17,445 bases of DNA from JBCBJX01 sp964342855 (GTDB taxonomy: Bacteria > Pseudomonadota > Alphaproteobacteria > Caulobacterales > Parvularculaceae), in the NCBI GenBank assembly GCA_964342855.1, contig CAYFIB010000048.1, forward strand, positions 1 to 17,445, written 5' to 3'. Both the position numbers and the translations under genes were made by a program. The notes below the pieces were generated by a model that saw only the letters and a program-made list of their open reading frames with translations, had not been told where the DNA came from and ran no database searches. Numbering within the stretch: the stretch's first letter is position 1; each line of letters opens with the position of its first letter. Below, piece by piece: positions 1-7,224 of this stretch.

Positions 1-724
1 CCGGATAGCGCGCGGCGGCCCGGAACATCGCCTCGCCGATGATCGGCACGTCCTCGATGTCCTTCAGGGAAAAGACGCCCGCCCGAAGGCCGTCGTCCAC
101 ATCGTGATTGTTGTAGGCGATATCATCCGACACTGCTGCGACCTGCGCCTCCAGCGAGGCGAAGGTCGCGAGCTCCAGATCATGGCCCTCGGCGTATTCG
201 GCGAGCGCCGCCGGATACGGCTCCGCCACAGGGCCGTTGTGCTTCACGACGCCTTCCAGCGTCTCCCAGGTGAGGTTGAGCCCGTCGAAGGCGGCGTGCC
301 GGCGTTCGAGCTTCGTCAGGATGCGCAGGGTCTGGGCGTTGTGGTCGAACCCGCCATAGGGTGCCATGCACGCCTGCAGCGCGTCCTCGCCCGTATGGCC
401 GAAGGGCGAGTGCCCGAGATCGTGCGCCAGAGCGAGGGTTTCGGCGAGGTCCTCATCCAGTTTCAAAAGCCGCGCAAGGGAGCGGGCGATCTGGGCGACT
501 TCCAGCGAGTGCGTCAGGCGCGTGCGGAAGTGGTCGCCGTCATGGGCGACGAAGACCTGCGTCTTGTGCTTCAGCCGCCGAAACGCGACCGAGTGCACCA
601 CGCGGTCGCGGTCCCGCTGAAACGGCGTGCGCGTCGCGCTTTCGCCTTCGGAATAAAGACGCCCGCGCGTCTCTTCGGCGCGGGAGGCGTAGGGCGCGAG
701 CGGGGCGGGAAAAGCGACGGGCAT
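1..724 (-). CDS. dgt: dGTPase-like HD-domain dNTP triphosphohydrolase, 3' part cut off by window edge
   Basis: Hydrolyses dGTP or other dNTPs to the nucleoside and triphosphate, affecting nucleotide pool balance. The frame is open from an ATG at 724 down to base 1, giving 241 residues and no stop; family members run to roughly 390-400, so the C-terminal third is outside the window. The N-terminus has the family pattern TPFQRDRDRVVHS followed by FRRLKHKTQVF. The HD metal site is visible as H72 in RLTHSLEV and H101-D102 in LAHDLGHSPFGHTGE. A downstream SDDIAYNNHDVDDG segment also matches the family. The gene is divergent from erpA with about 97 bases between starts. No strong ribosome binding site precedes the ATG, so the exact start is less sure than the family. 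Substrate preference cannot be told from sequence. Confidence 0.93.
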   Translation of the reverse strand, partial: MPVAFPAPLAPYASRAEETRGRLYSEGESATRTPFQRDRDRVVHSVAFRRLKHKTQVFVAHDGDHFRTRLTHSLEVAQIARSLARLLKLDEDLAETLALAHDLGHSPFGHTGEDALQACMAPYGGFDHNAQTLRILTKLERRHAAFDGLNLTWETLEGVVKHNGPVAEPYPAALAEYAEGHDLELATFASLEAQVAAVSDDIAYNNHDVDDGLRAGVFSLKDIEDVPIIGEAMFRAAARYP

Positions 725-821
725 GGCGCGAGATGGCGCTGTTTCGGAGGCGGGATCAATGGGCCGGGTTCTGGACGTCCCCGTCCGGCGTTCTTAAGTC
801 TTCCGTCGTAAGGAGTCCCTC

Positions 822-1154
822 ATGTCCGAAACGCCCGTCACCGTCTCTGACGCCGCCGTCAGCCAGATCGCCAAGATCCTCGCCAAGGAGCCCGCCGGCT
901 CCATGCTGCGCGTTTCGGTCTCCGGCGGCGGCTGTTCGGGCTTTCAGTACGGCTTCGACATCGTGACGGAGAAAGAGGACGATGACCTCGTCCTCGCGCG
1001 CGACGGCGCGACCGTCGTCGTCGATCCGACCTCCATCGAGTACATGGACGGATCGGTCATCGATTATGTCGACGCTCTTATCGGCGCCAGCTTTCAGGTG
1101 AAGAACCCCCTCGCCACCGCCTCCTGCGGCTGCGGAACGTCGTTCTCCATCTGA
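822..1154 (+). CDS. erpA: Iron-sulfur cluster insertion protein, A-type carrier (ErpA/IscA)
   Basis: A 110-residue A-type carrier that takes up Fe-S clusters and delivers them to apoproteins in the cytoplasm. The three family cysteines are present: C38 in SGGGCSGFQYGF, and C102 and C104 in SCGCGTSFSI at the C-terminus. Length is normal for the family. The start is supported by AAGGAG at 810-815, six bases before the ATG. It lies divergent from the dGTPase gene, an arrangement I recall from other alphaproteobacteria. ErpA and IscA cannot be cleanly separated by motif alone; ErpA is chosen on the C-terminal pattern and the absence of isc genes nearby. Confidence 0.93.
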   Translation: MSETPVTVSDAAVSQIAKILAKEPAGSMLRVSVSGGGCSGFQYGFDIVTEKEDDDLVLARDGATVVVDPTSIEYMDGSVIDYVDALIGASFQVKNPLATASCGCGTSFSI

Positions 1155-1176
1155 ACAAGGCGCGATAGGGTCTGAG

Positions 1177-1194
1177 GTAAACCCATGAGTTTAC
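1177..1194. promoter_or_regulatory. Small hairpin between erpA and the nitroreductase gene
   Basis: GTAAAC at 1177-1182 is exactly inverted at 1189-1194 (GTTTAC) around a six-base loop. It lies between the erpA stop (1154) and the AGGAG ribosome binding site (1198-1202) of the next gene. It has no T-run, so a role as terminator or operator is only a possibility. Confidence 0.3.
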
Positions 1195-1207
1195 TTCAGG
1201 AGCCCCC

Positions 1208-1879
1208 ATGGACGTTCGCGACGCCGTTTACTCCCGCATCTCTACCCGCGCTTTTCTGGCCGACGACATCCCCGAGGCGGATATCGCCGCTCTGCTGGAG
1301 GACGCCCAGCAGTCGCCCTCCGGCGGCAATCTTCAGCCTTGGAAAGTGCATGTCGTCACCGGCGCCGCGCGCCAGCGGGTGATCGACGCGGTCGCCGCGC
1401 GCCTGGCCGAGGCGCCGTTCGACGACGAAGGCCATATCAAGGTGTACCCGGAGAAGCTCGCCGAACCGTGGCGGACCCGGCGCTTCGAACTGGGCGAGGC
1501 GATGTACGATCTCCTCGGCGTGCCGCGGGAAGACAAGATGGGCCGTCTCGCCTGGCTCGCGAAGAACTTCGAGTTCTTCGGCGCGCCGGTCGGCCTCTTT
1601 TTCACCCTCGACAAACGCTTCGACCGCGGGGCGTGGGCGCATCTCGGCATGTATATGCAGACGATCTGCCTGCTGGCGGAGGAACGCGGCCTCGCAACGT
1701 GCATGCAGGAGGCGTGGTCCACCCGCGCCCGGACCGTGGAAGGGTGCTTAAGCGTTCCCGACACGGAGGAGCTCTATTGCGGCATGGCCCTCGGCAAGGC
1801 GGACCCGGACGCGCCGGTGAACCGCCTGCGCGCGGCGCGCGCGCCGTTGGAGGAAGTCGTGACGTTTCACGGGGCGTAG
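1208..1879 (+). CDS. Nitroreductase family FMN-dependent oxidoreductase
   Basis: A 223-residue member of the nitroreductase superfamily, homodimeric flavoenzymes that reduce nitro compounds, quinones or related substrates with NAD(P)H. The N-terminal SRISTRAF segment (residues 9-16) carries the arginine/serine set that usually binds FMN phosphate. SPSGGNLQPWKVHVV (about residues 36-50) is the typical flavin-contact loop. The C-terminal ELYCGMALGKADPDAPVN followed by R corresponds to the family's conserved end. The start has AGGAG at 1198-1202. The physiological substrate is not indicated by neighbours. The gene is followed directly by a palindromic repeat. Confidence 0.88.
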   Translation: MDVRDAVYSRISTRAFLADDIPEADIAALLEDAQQSPSGGNLQPWKVHVVTGAARQRVIDAVAARLAEAPFDDEGHIKVYPEKLAEPWRTRRFELGEAMYDLLGVPREDKMGRLAWLAKNFEFFGAPVGLFFTLDKRFDRGAWAHLGMYMQTICLLAEERGLATCMQEAWSTRARTVEGCLSVPDTEELYCGMALGKADPDAPVNRLRAARAPLEEVVTFHGA

Positions 1880-1885
1880 CCTCAA

Positions 1886-1991
1886 CCGTCATCCCGGGCG
1901 AGCGCAGCGAGACCCGGGACCCAGGGTCGCGCGCGCCGCCCCCTGACGCCCTGGGTCCCGGATAAGGGCTTCGCCCTTTCCGGGATGACGG
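1886..1991. repeat. Nested palindromic intergenic repeat (REP/BIME-like, GTCATCCCGG type)
   Basis: Outer arms CCGTCATCCCGG (1886-1897) and CCGGGATGACGG (1980-1991) are perfect 12-base inverted repeats. Inside, CCGGGACCCAGGG (1914-1926) pairs perfectly with CCCTGGGTCCCGG (1949-1961), and AAGGGC-TTC-GCCCTT (1964-1978) forms a third small hairpin. This matches a class of dispersed intergenic palindromes I know from many alphaproteobacteria. It sits between the nitroreductase stop and the MAPEG gene and may act as a transcription terminator or mRNA stabiliser. It is non-coding, although an ATG at 1985 lies in its right arm. Confidence 0.85.
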
Positions 1992-2023
1992 CTAAAAACA
2001 AACCGAATCGCCCGGAGCCGCTC

Positions 2024-2452
2024 ATGCCCGCCCTCATCGTCCCGGTTTTCATTCAGGTCGCCCTCACCTTCGCGCTCATGTTCTGGATGGGCGCTGCGCG
2101 CACGGCGTGCATTCGCCGGGGCGAGGCGAGCTTCGAGGACGTAGCCCTCGCGAACGATATCTATGACGCGAAAACCCGCGCCATCGGCGCGGCGTTCCAC
2201 AATCAGTTCGAGCTGCCGGTGCTCTTTTACGTCGTCGTCGCCCTCTCCCTCGCGACGGGGGCGGCGACCCACATCCTCGCCGGGCTCGCCTGGGTGTTCG
2301 TCCTGATGCGGATCGCCCACGCCTATATCCACGTGACGACCAATTTCGTGCCCCGGCGATTCCTGTTTTTTCTCGGCTCGGCGCTCGCGCTCATCGCCAT
2401 GTGGCTGGTGTTCGGCGTGGCGTTCATTCTGAACTGGGACATGGCCGCATGA
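2024..2452 (+). CDS. MAPEG-family integral membrane protein
   Basis: A 142-residue protein of the MAPEG type (membrane-associated proteins in eicosanoid and glutathione metabolism); bacterial members are poorly characterised. Four hydrophobic segments are visible at about residues 3-23, 63-80, 83-103 and 112-136. The loop AKTRAIGAAFHNQFELPVLF (49-68) carries the N-x-x-E-x-P pattern typical of the family. The start chosen is the ATG at 2024, with GGAG at 2013-2016. An in-frame ATG at 1985 would put the start inside the palindromic repeat and add 13 charged residues, so it is rejected. The stop overlaps the xth start by four bases (ATGA), implying translational coupling. Confidence 0.82.
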   Translation: MPALIVPVFIQVALTFALMFWMGAARTACIRRGEASFEDVALANDIYDAKTRAIGAAFHNQFELPVLFYVVVALSLATGAATHILAGLAWVFVLMRIAHAYIHVTTNFVPRRFLFFLGSALALIAMWLVFGVAFILNWDMAA

Positions 2453-3231
2453 AGATCGCGACCTTCAACGTCAACTCGATCAACGCCCGCCTGCCGCGCA
2501 TTCTGGAGTGGTTCGACGCCGCGGCGCCGGACGTCGCCGTCCTGCAGGAGATCAAATGCGTCGACGAGAAGTTCCCGGCGCTCGAATTCGAAAGCCGCGG
2601 TTACAACGTCGCCGTGCACGGACAGAAGACCTATAACGGCGTCGCGCTCCTCTCCAGGCACCCGATCGAGGACGTGCGCAAGGGCCTGCCGGGCGACGAT
2701 GAAGACGAACAGGCTCGCTACATCGAAGCGCTAGTGACGCCAGCCGACGCCGCGCCCGTCCGCGTCGGCGGGCTCTATCTGCCGAACGGCAACCCCGCGC
2801 CGGGCCCGAAATTCGACTACAAGCTGGCGTGGATGGAGCGCCTCGTCGTCCATGCGCGCGAGCTGTTGAAGCTCGAAGAAGCCTTCGTCCTCGCCGGCGA
2901 CTACAACGTCATGCCCGCACCGGAAGACGTGCACGACCCGGCGGCGTGGGAGGGCGACGCTCTCTACCGCCCCGAAAGCCGGGCGCTGTTCCGCACCCTT
3001 CTCAATCTTGGTCTCACGGAAGCCTTCCGTGAGCTGAAACCTACTGAAATCGCCTACACCTTCTGGGACTATCAGGCCGGCGCCTGGCCCAAGGACCACG
3101 GCATCCGCATCGACCACCTGCTCCTGTCGCCGCAGGCCGCGGACCGGCTGACCGATGTCGGGATCGACAAGGCCGAGCGCGCGAAGGAGAAGCCGTCCGA
3201 CCACGTGCCGGTTTGGGTGGAGTTAGGCTAA
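2449..3231 (+). CDS. xth: Exodeoxyribonuclease III / AP endonuclease
   Basis: A 260-residue metal-dependent nuclease of the exonuclease III family, acting in base-excision repair at abasic sites and as a 3'-5' exonuclease. Family signatures are in order: TFNVNSINAR (5-14), E34 in LQEIK for metal binding, Y110 in GLYLPNGN, D151 and N153 in AGDYNV, D222-H223 in RIDHLLLS, and D251-H252 in SDHVPVW. Full length for the family. The start is the ATG overlapping the MAPEG stop; an upstream GTG at 2401 is in frame but inside the previous gene. A strong hairpin (first inverted repeat of the next unit) begins four bases after the stop and probably terminates transcription. Confidence 0.95.
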   Translation: MKIATFNVNSINARLPRILEWFDAAAPDVAVLQEIKCVDEKFPALEFESRGYNVAVHGQKTYNGVALLSRHPIEDVRKGLPGDDEDEQARYIEALVTPADAAPVRVGGLYLPNGNPAPGPKFDYKLAWMERLVVHARELLKLEEAFVLAGDYNVMPAPEDVHDPAAWEGDALYRPESRALFRTLLNLGLTEAFRELKPTEIAYTFWDYQAGAWPKDHGIRIDHLLLSPQAADRLTDVGIDKAERAKEKPSDHVPVWVELG

Positions 3232-3234
3232 CAA

Positions 3235-3271
3235 CGACTCCCCGCGGCTTGACCGCGGGGCCCATGGCGCC
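3235..3271. repeat. Left 37-base inverted repeat bounding the GIY-YIG gene
   Basis: This 37-base sequence is perfectly inverted at 3585-3621. It is also a hairpin by itself: CCCCGCGG (3240-3247), loop CTTGA, CCGCGGGG (3253-3260). It begins four bases after the xth stop and ends five bases before the last codon of the GIY-YIG gene, so it could terminate both converging genes. Confidence 0.93.
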
Positions 3272-3276
3272 CGCCC

Positions 3277-3573
3277 TCAAACCAACTCGGTCGATAAATC
3301 AAGCCACTCCGGATTACCCGCCTCGATCAGCTCAATCTTCCAGAACCGTTTCCATTCCTTGATGCGCCGCTCCCGCTGCAGCGCCATCGCCATCTCCTCG
3401 TGCCGCTCGAACCACACGAGCCGGAACGTTCTGTACCTGCCCGTGAACAGGCTCCCCTCCCCCGAGCGATGCTGCACCAGCCGCTCCGGCAGATCCGACG
3501 TGACGCCCGTATAGAGCGTCCCGCGCTTGTGGTTCGTCAGTATGTAGACGGCGATGAAGTCGAAGCGGGCCAT
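3277..3573 (-). CDS. Small single-domain GIY-YIG nuclease
   Basis: A 98-residue protein made almost wholly of a GIY-YIG nuclease domain (UvrC N-terminal / UPF0213-like). The first strand is VYILTN (residues 9-14), followed by GTLYTGVTSDLPERLVQHR, which holds the second tyrosine and the catalytic-type arginine. FTGRYRTFRLVWFE and ERRIKEWKRFWKIELIE follow as in other small bacterial members. The family cuts DNA, but the role of these stand-alone forms is not established. The ATG at 3573 lies 11 bases inside the right inverted repeat and lacks an obvious ribosome binding site. The whole gene lies between two perfect inverted repeats, suggesting gene and repeats move or persist as a unit. Confidence 0.9.
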   Translation of the reverse strand: MARFDFIAVYILTNHKRGTLYTGVTSDLPERLVQHRSGEGSLFTGRYRTFRLVWFERHEEMAMALQRERRIKEWKRFWKIELIEAGNPEWLDLSTELV

Positions 3574-3584
3574 GGGGCGACCGT

Positions 3585-3621
3585 GGCGCCATGGGCCCCG
3601 CGGTCAAGCCGCGGGGAGTCG
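3585..3621. repeat. Right 37-base inverted repeat bounding the GIY-YIG gene
   Basis: Exact reverse complement of 3235-3271 over all 37 bases; the match stops at both ends. It forms the same CCCCGCGG hairpin. It lies just upstream of the GIY-YIG start and contains an ATG that is out of frame with that gene. Confidence 0.93.
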
Positions 3622-3693
3622 CGTGCGTAACGTTTACTCGACTTCGCGAAAATAACTCTGTACAAAACATTTAGAAATTTGAGGTTTCTTGCC

Positions 3694-4242
3694 GTGAAAC
3701 TAGTACAAAAATCTGTTCTTCTTGATACTCTTCTCGGTCAAATTCACTTTGTATTTTCCGTCTCAGGAATGGGCGTTACAGAAAGCGACCTATCAATCAG
3801 CGTCCGGACATTCACGCCAAAGATACCAGCGGGTATGAAGGTAAAGTCCTGCCGCGCAATTCTCTTCTCTTTGGAATGCACAAACCAAGCAGCTAGAATC
3901 TCCTACTCGGCGACCCTCGATACACGCATAGTTGGCGGCCCGTGCACGGGGGAGAGGCTTGAAGCGATCGAATGGGATAAAGAGGGGCTGAATGTTTCTG
4001 TAGGGACGGAAGATTCTGAAGCACTTAAAAACCGGATGCCATACTTGAACATTAGAGAACGGGCGGGTGTAGCAACATACTCAGAAGATCAAATAACAGT
4101 CGAAATACCTGAATGTCTCCACATACGGCCTGCCACATTTCATTTCGTCGTTGCGGACACAGCAAAGGCGAGCCGAGACGATGCTAGCGGATGGTTCGCA
4201 GTCGATGTCTTACACAAACGGATAAGACAGCTGTTTGAGTGA
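3694..4242 (+). CDS. Hypothetical protein in a low-G+C patch
   Basis: An ORF of 182 residues from a GTG at 3694, preceded by GAGG at 3681-3684. A TTG at 3679 in the same frame would give 187 residues, but it sits before that GAGG. I do not recognise the family. The sequence is soluble-looking with no signal peptide or membrane helix. It alternates short beta-like stretches (ISVRTFTPKIP, ARISYSATLDTRIV, GVATYSEDQITVEIPE, TFHFVVAD), suggesting a mostly beta fold. Composition is unlike its neighbours: 28/60 G+C in 3841-3900 against 42/60 in 2761-2820, pointing to recent acquisition. It converges on ilvD with 38 bases between stop codons. It could be a remnant of a larger transferred segment. Confidence 0.6.
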   Translation: MKLVQKSVLLDTLLGQIHFVFSVSGMGVTESDLSISVRTFTPKIPAGMKVKSCRAILFSLECTNQAARISYSATLDTRIVGGPCTGERLEAIEWDKEGLNVSVGTEDSEALKNRMPYLNIRERAGVATYSEDQITVEIPECLHIRPATFHFVVADTAKASRDDASGWFAVDVLHKRIRQLFE

Positions 4243-4280
4243 TGCCTCCTCAACGACATCAACACCACCTACAAATCTAA

Positions 4281-5999
4281 TTAAATATCCGCAAACTGAA
4301 CGACCTCCTCCGCCGCACCCGGATGCGTCACCGCCCCCTTGCTTGCGGGGCCCACATTCTGCGCATAGCGCCACAACGCGCCGGAGCCGTACTGGTGGGC
4401 GCGGGGCGCCCAGCTCTCGCGGCGGCGGGCGAGGTCGTCCGCGCTCACTTCCAGATCGATCGTCCCGGCGGCTGCGTCGATGGCGATCATGTCGCCGTCC
4501 TGAACGAGCGCGATGGGCCCGCCGTCCGCGGCTTCGGGGCCGACATGGCCGATGCAGAAGCCGCGGGTGGCGCCCGAGAAGCGGCCGTCGGTGATGAGGG
4601 CGACCTTGTCGCCGTCGCCACGGCCATAGAGGGCCGACGTCGTCGACAGCATCTCGCGCATACCGGGGCCGCCCTTCGGGCCTTCGTTTCGGATGACCAG
4701 CACCTCGCCCGCCTCATAGCCCCCGGCCTCGACGGCGGCGAAGGCGTCCTCCTCGCATTCGAAGACGCGGGCGGGGCCCCGGAACTGGAGGTTCGCGAGA
4801 CCCGCGATCTTCACAATCGCCCCGTCCGGCGCGAGGGAGCCTTCAAGGCCGACGACGCCGCCCGTCGCCGTCAGCGGGTTCGAGACCGGGCGGATGACAA
4901 GCTGGGCATCGTCGAAGGTCACGTCCGCGAGATTTTCCGCGATCGTCTTCCCCGTGACGGTCATGCAGTCTCCGTGGAGAAGCCCCGCGTCGAGCAGGGT
5001 CTTCATCAGCATGGGAACGCCCCCCGCCTCGCCCATGTCTGTCGCGACATAGTTTCCGCCCGGCTTCAGGTCCGCGAGCCAAGGCGTCTTCTTGAAGGCT
5101 TCCGCGACATCGTGGAGGTCAAATTCGATGCCCGCCTCATGGGCGATGGCCGGCAGGTGCAGCGCCGCATTGGTGGAGCCGCCGGAGGCGGCGACGACCA
5201 CCGCCGCGTTCTCCAGCGCTTCGCGAGTGACGATGTCCCGCGGGCGGAGGTTTTTTTCGATGAGCGCCATCACCGCCCGCCCGGAGGCGAGCCCGTATTC
5301 GTCCCGGCTCTCATAGGGGGCGGGCAGCGCGGAGGATAAAGGCAGCGCGAGGCCGAGAGCTTCGGAAACGCAGGCCATGGTGTTGGCGGTGAACTGCCCG
5401 CCGCAGGCGCCGGCGGACGGGCACGCGACCTTTTCGAGCGCGCGCAGGTCCGCGTCCGTCATGTCGTTCGCCCCGGCGGCGTGCTTGCCGACGGCCTCGA
5501 AGACATCGAGCACCGTCACATCCCGGTCCCTATACCGCCCTGGAAGGATGGAGCCACCATAGAGGAAGACGGACGGCACGTTGAGGCGGAGCATCGCCAT
5601 CATCATGCCCGGAAGGGATTTGTCGCAGCCCGCGAGCCCGACAAGGGCGTCATAGCAATGGCCGCGCATGGTGAGCTCGACGCTATCCGCGATCACCTCA
5701 CGGCTGACGAGGGACGAGCGCATGCCCTCATGGCCCATGGCGATGCCGTCGGTGACGGTGATGGTGCAGAACTCCCGCGGGGTGCCGTTCGCCTCCTTCA
5801 CCCCTGCTTTCACCGCCTGCGCCTGACGCATGAGCGCGATGTTGCAGGGCGCCGCTTCGTTCCAGCAGCTCGCGACGCCGACGAAGGGCTGGGCGATCTC
5901 AGCGTCGCCGAGCCCCATGGCGTACAGGTAGGAACGGTGCGGGGCGCGGGACGGGCCGACGGTGACGTGGCGGCTCGGCAGGCGGGATTTATCGGTCAT
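4281..5999 (-). CDS. ilvD: Dihydroxy-acid dehydratase
   Basis: A 572-residue Fe-S dehydratase of the IlvD/Edd family that converts 2,3-dihydroxy-isovalerate and its homologue to the 2-keto acids of valine/isoleucine synthesis. Cluster cysteines are visible: C52 in APCN, C125 in GCDKSLPGM and C199 in SAGACGGQFTANTM. DGIAMGHEGM, the family's acidic metal-site region, is at 84-93. The C-terminal ITDGRFSGATRGFCIGHVGPEA carries the signature with the catalytic serine. The start is the ATG at 5999, with GAGGAGA on the minus strand (6007-6013); a longer in-frame start at 6113 adds 38 unrelated residues. Sugar-acid dehydratases share the fold, so a branched-chain role is likely rather than proven. 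It is divergent from the acyltransferase gene. Confidence 0.92.
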   Translation of the reverse strand: MTDKSRLPSRHVTVGPSRAPHRSYLYAMGLGDAEIAQPFVGVASCWNEAAPCNIALMRQAQAVKAGVKEANGTPREFCTITVTDGIAMGHEGMRSSLVSREVIADSVELTMRGHCYDALVGLAGCDKSLPGMMMAMLRLNVPSVFLYGGSILPGRYRDRDVTVLDVFEAVGKHAAGANDMTDADLRALEKVACPSAGACGGQFTANTMACVSEALGLALPLSSALPAPYESRDEYGLASGRAVMALIEKNLRPRDIVTREALENAAVVVAASGGSTNAALHLPAIAHEAGIEFDLHDVAEAFKKTPWLADLKPGGNYVATDMGEAGGVPMLMKTLLDAGLLHGDCMTVTGKTIAENLADVTFDDAQLVIRPVSNPLTATGGVVGLEGSLAPDGAIVKIAGLANLQFRGPARVFECEEDAFAAVEAGGYEAGEVLVIRNEGPKGGPGMREMLSTTSALYGRGDGDKVALITDGRFSGATRGFCIGHVGPEAADGGPIALVQDGDMIAIDAAAGTIDLEVSADDLARRRESWAPRAHQYGSGALWRYAQNVGPASKGAVTHPGAAEEVVQFADI

Positions 6000-6124
6000 G
6001 AGCGTCTCTCCTCGGGCGGCGCATAACGCCATGGCGCGGGGGCGGCGGGCAAGGCTTCCCTGCAAAGATGACAGGGCCTTGCGGACAGCGGTAACAGAAA
6101 CGTCCACGAGCACCGGAGACGCCC

Positions 6125-7162
6125 ATGCAGCCCAAGCGCGCGAACGCCTTTGACTTCCTGCGCGTCGCCTTCGCGGCCGTGGTGCTCGCCGCGCACCTGA
6201 TGATCCTGACGGAAGCGGTCGTCCCCGGCTGGTTCCGGGCCGGGCTGCTTGGCATGGGCTATTACTGTGTTCAGGGCTTTTTCCTCATCTCCGGCTATCT
6301 CGTCGCCGGCAGCCTCGCGCGCTCCGACTCATGGCGTCTTTATGCGGAGAAGCGGCTGCGCCGGGTCTACCCGGCCTATGCGACCGTCGTACTCTCCGCC
6401 GTCGTCCTCGGGCTCCTCTGGTCGCCGGAGGCGCGGAGCGATCTCGGCGCCGTCGCGCGCTACGCCGGCTGGAACCTCGTCTTCCTCAATTTTCTGGAGC
6501 CGAACATTCCAGGGCTCTTTGAAAACAATCTCTTCACGGAGGTGAACGGGGCGCTGTGGACCGTGAAGATCGAGATCATGTTCTACGTCGTCCTGCCGTT
6601 CCTCGCGTTTTTCCTGAAGCGCGCGGGCGGGCTCTACTGGGCGGCGGTGATCACGATCTATGTCGGCGCCGTCCTCTGGGCGGAGCTATTGCCGGTTCTC
6701 GCCGGCCCCCACGTGGGAGAGCATTTCGCGAACCAGCTTTCGCGCCAGCTGCCCGGGCAGATGGACATCTTCATCGTCGGCATGGTGCTGGCGGCGAAAA
6801 AGCCGATCACGGAGGAGAACGCGCTGAAAGTCGGTCTCGCGAGCGCCGCACTTCTCGCCGCGACCATCGCCCTTCCCGTCCTGAAACCGCTGGAGGCGAT
6901 CGCCGTCGGCGGGCTCGTCGTCGCCCTTGGCCGCTACTGGCCCGCGCCGTTCGACGCGGGCCGCTTCGGCGATCTCTCCTACGGCGTCTACGCGCTCCAC
7001 TTCCCGATCATCCAGACGCTGATCGCCCTCGGCCTCTTCGCCTCGCATTACTGGCTCGGCGTGATGGCTACGCTGGCTATCACCTTCACGGCGGCGGCGC
7101 TCATGTGGCGCTACATTGAGCGTCCTGCGCTCCGAATGGACAGCGCGTATCGGCAGGCGTGA
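6125..7162 (+). CDS. Acyltransferase family 3 (OafA/YrhL-type) integral membrane protein
   Basis: A 345-residue multi-pass membrane acyltransferase; the family transfers acetyl or other acyl groups to surface sugars, lipids or other exported molecules. The N-terminus reads FDFLRVAFAAVVLAAHL (residues 9-25), matching the family's R-x10-H pattern in helix 1. Then come YYCVQGFFLISGYLV and RLRRVYPAYATVV, the conserved F-F-x-I-S-G and R-R-x-R-x-x-P elements. LWTVKIEIMFYVVLPFL is the family's W-x-x-x-x-E motif. About ten hydrophobic segments follow. The start has GGAG at 6115-6118. It converges on the carotenoid operon with a hairpin between them. A link to carotenoid acylation is possible from proximity only. 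Confidence 0.87.
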   Translation: MQPKRANAFDFLRVAFAAVVLAAHLMILTEAVVPGWFRAGLLGMGYYCVQGFFLISGYLVAGSLARSDSWRLYAEKRLRRVYPAYATVVLSAVVLGLLWSPEARSDLGAVARYAGWNLVFLNFLEPNIPGLFENNLFTEVNGALWTVKIEIMFYVVLPFLAFFLKRAGGLYWAAVITIYVGAVLWAELLPVLAGPHVGEHFANQLSRQLPGQMDIFIVGMVLAAKKPITEENALKVGLASAALLAATIALPVLKPLEAIAVGGLVVALGRYWPAPFDAGRFGDLSYGVYALHFPIIQTLIALGLFASHYWLGVMATLAITFTAAALMWRYIERPALRMDSAYRQA

Positions 7163-7170
7163 TCGCAACT

Positions 7171-7199
7171 CTCCCTCCCCCGCTAGCGGGGGGGAGGAG
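7171..7199. terminator. Bidirectional hairpin between convergent genes
   Basis: A nearly perfect palindrome centred on GCTAGC (7182-7187) with C-rich and G-rich arms forms a stem of about ten pairs. It lies between the acyltransferase stop (7162) and the end of the glycosyltransferase gene (7225). There is no long T-run, so it is either a weak intrinsic terminator or an intergenic palindromic repeat that serves as one. Confidence 0.55.
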
Positions 7200-7224
7200 T
7201 GTGCAGGTCGCACCTGAAGGATAA

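Noticed and set aside
104..811. Plus-strand ORF of 235 residues over the start of the window
   Set aside because: It is antisense to the dGTPase gene, whose HD motifs are clear on the minus strand; the plus-strand product is Arg/Gly-rich and matches nothing I recognise.
3332..3670. Minus-strand 112-residue ORF overlapping the GIY-YIG gene
   Set aside because: Out-of-frame shadow starting beyond the inverted repeat; Ala/Gly-rich with no domain, whereas the other frame has a clear GIY-YIG domain.
4323..5339. Plus-strand ORF of 338 residues opposite ilvD
   Set aside because: A high-G+C shadow of ilvD; the minus strand holds all cluster cysteines and family motifs.
6000..6113. N-terminal extension of ilvD to an ATG at 6113
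   Set aside because: GAGGAGA directly precedes the ATG at 5999, and the extra 38 residues do not resemble the family N-terminus.
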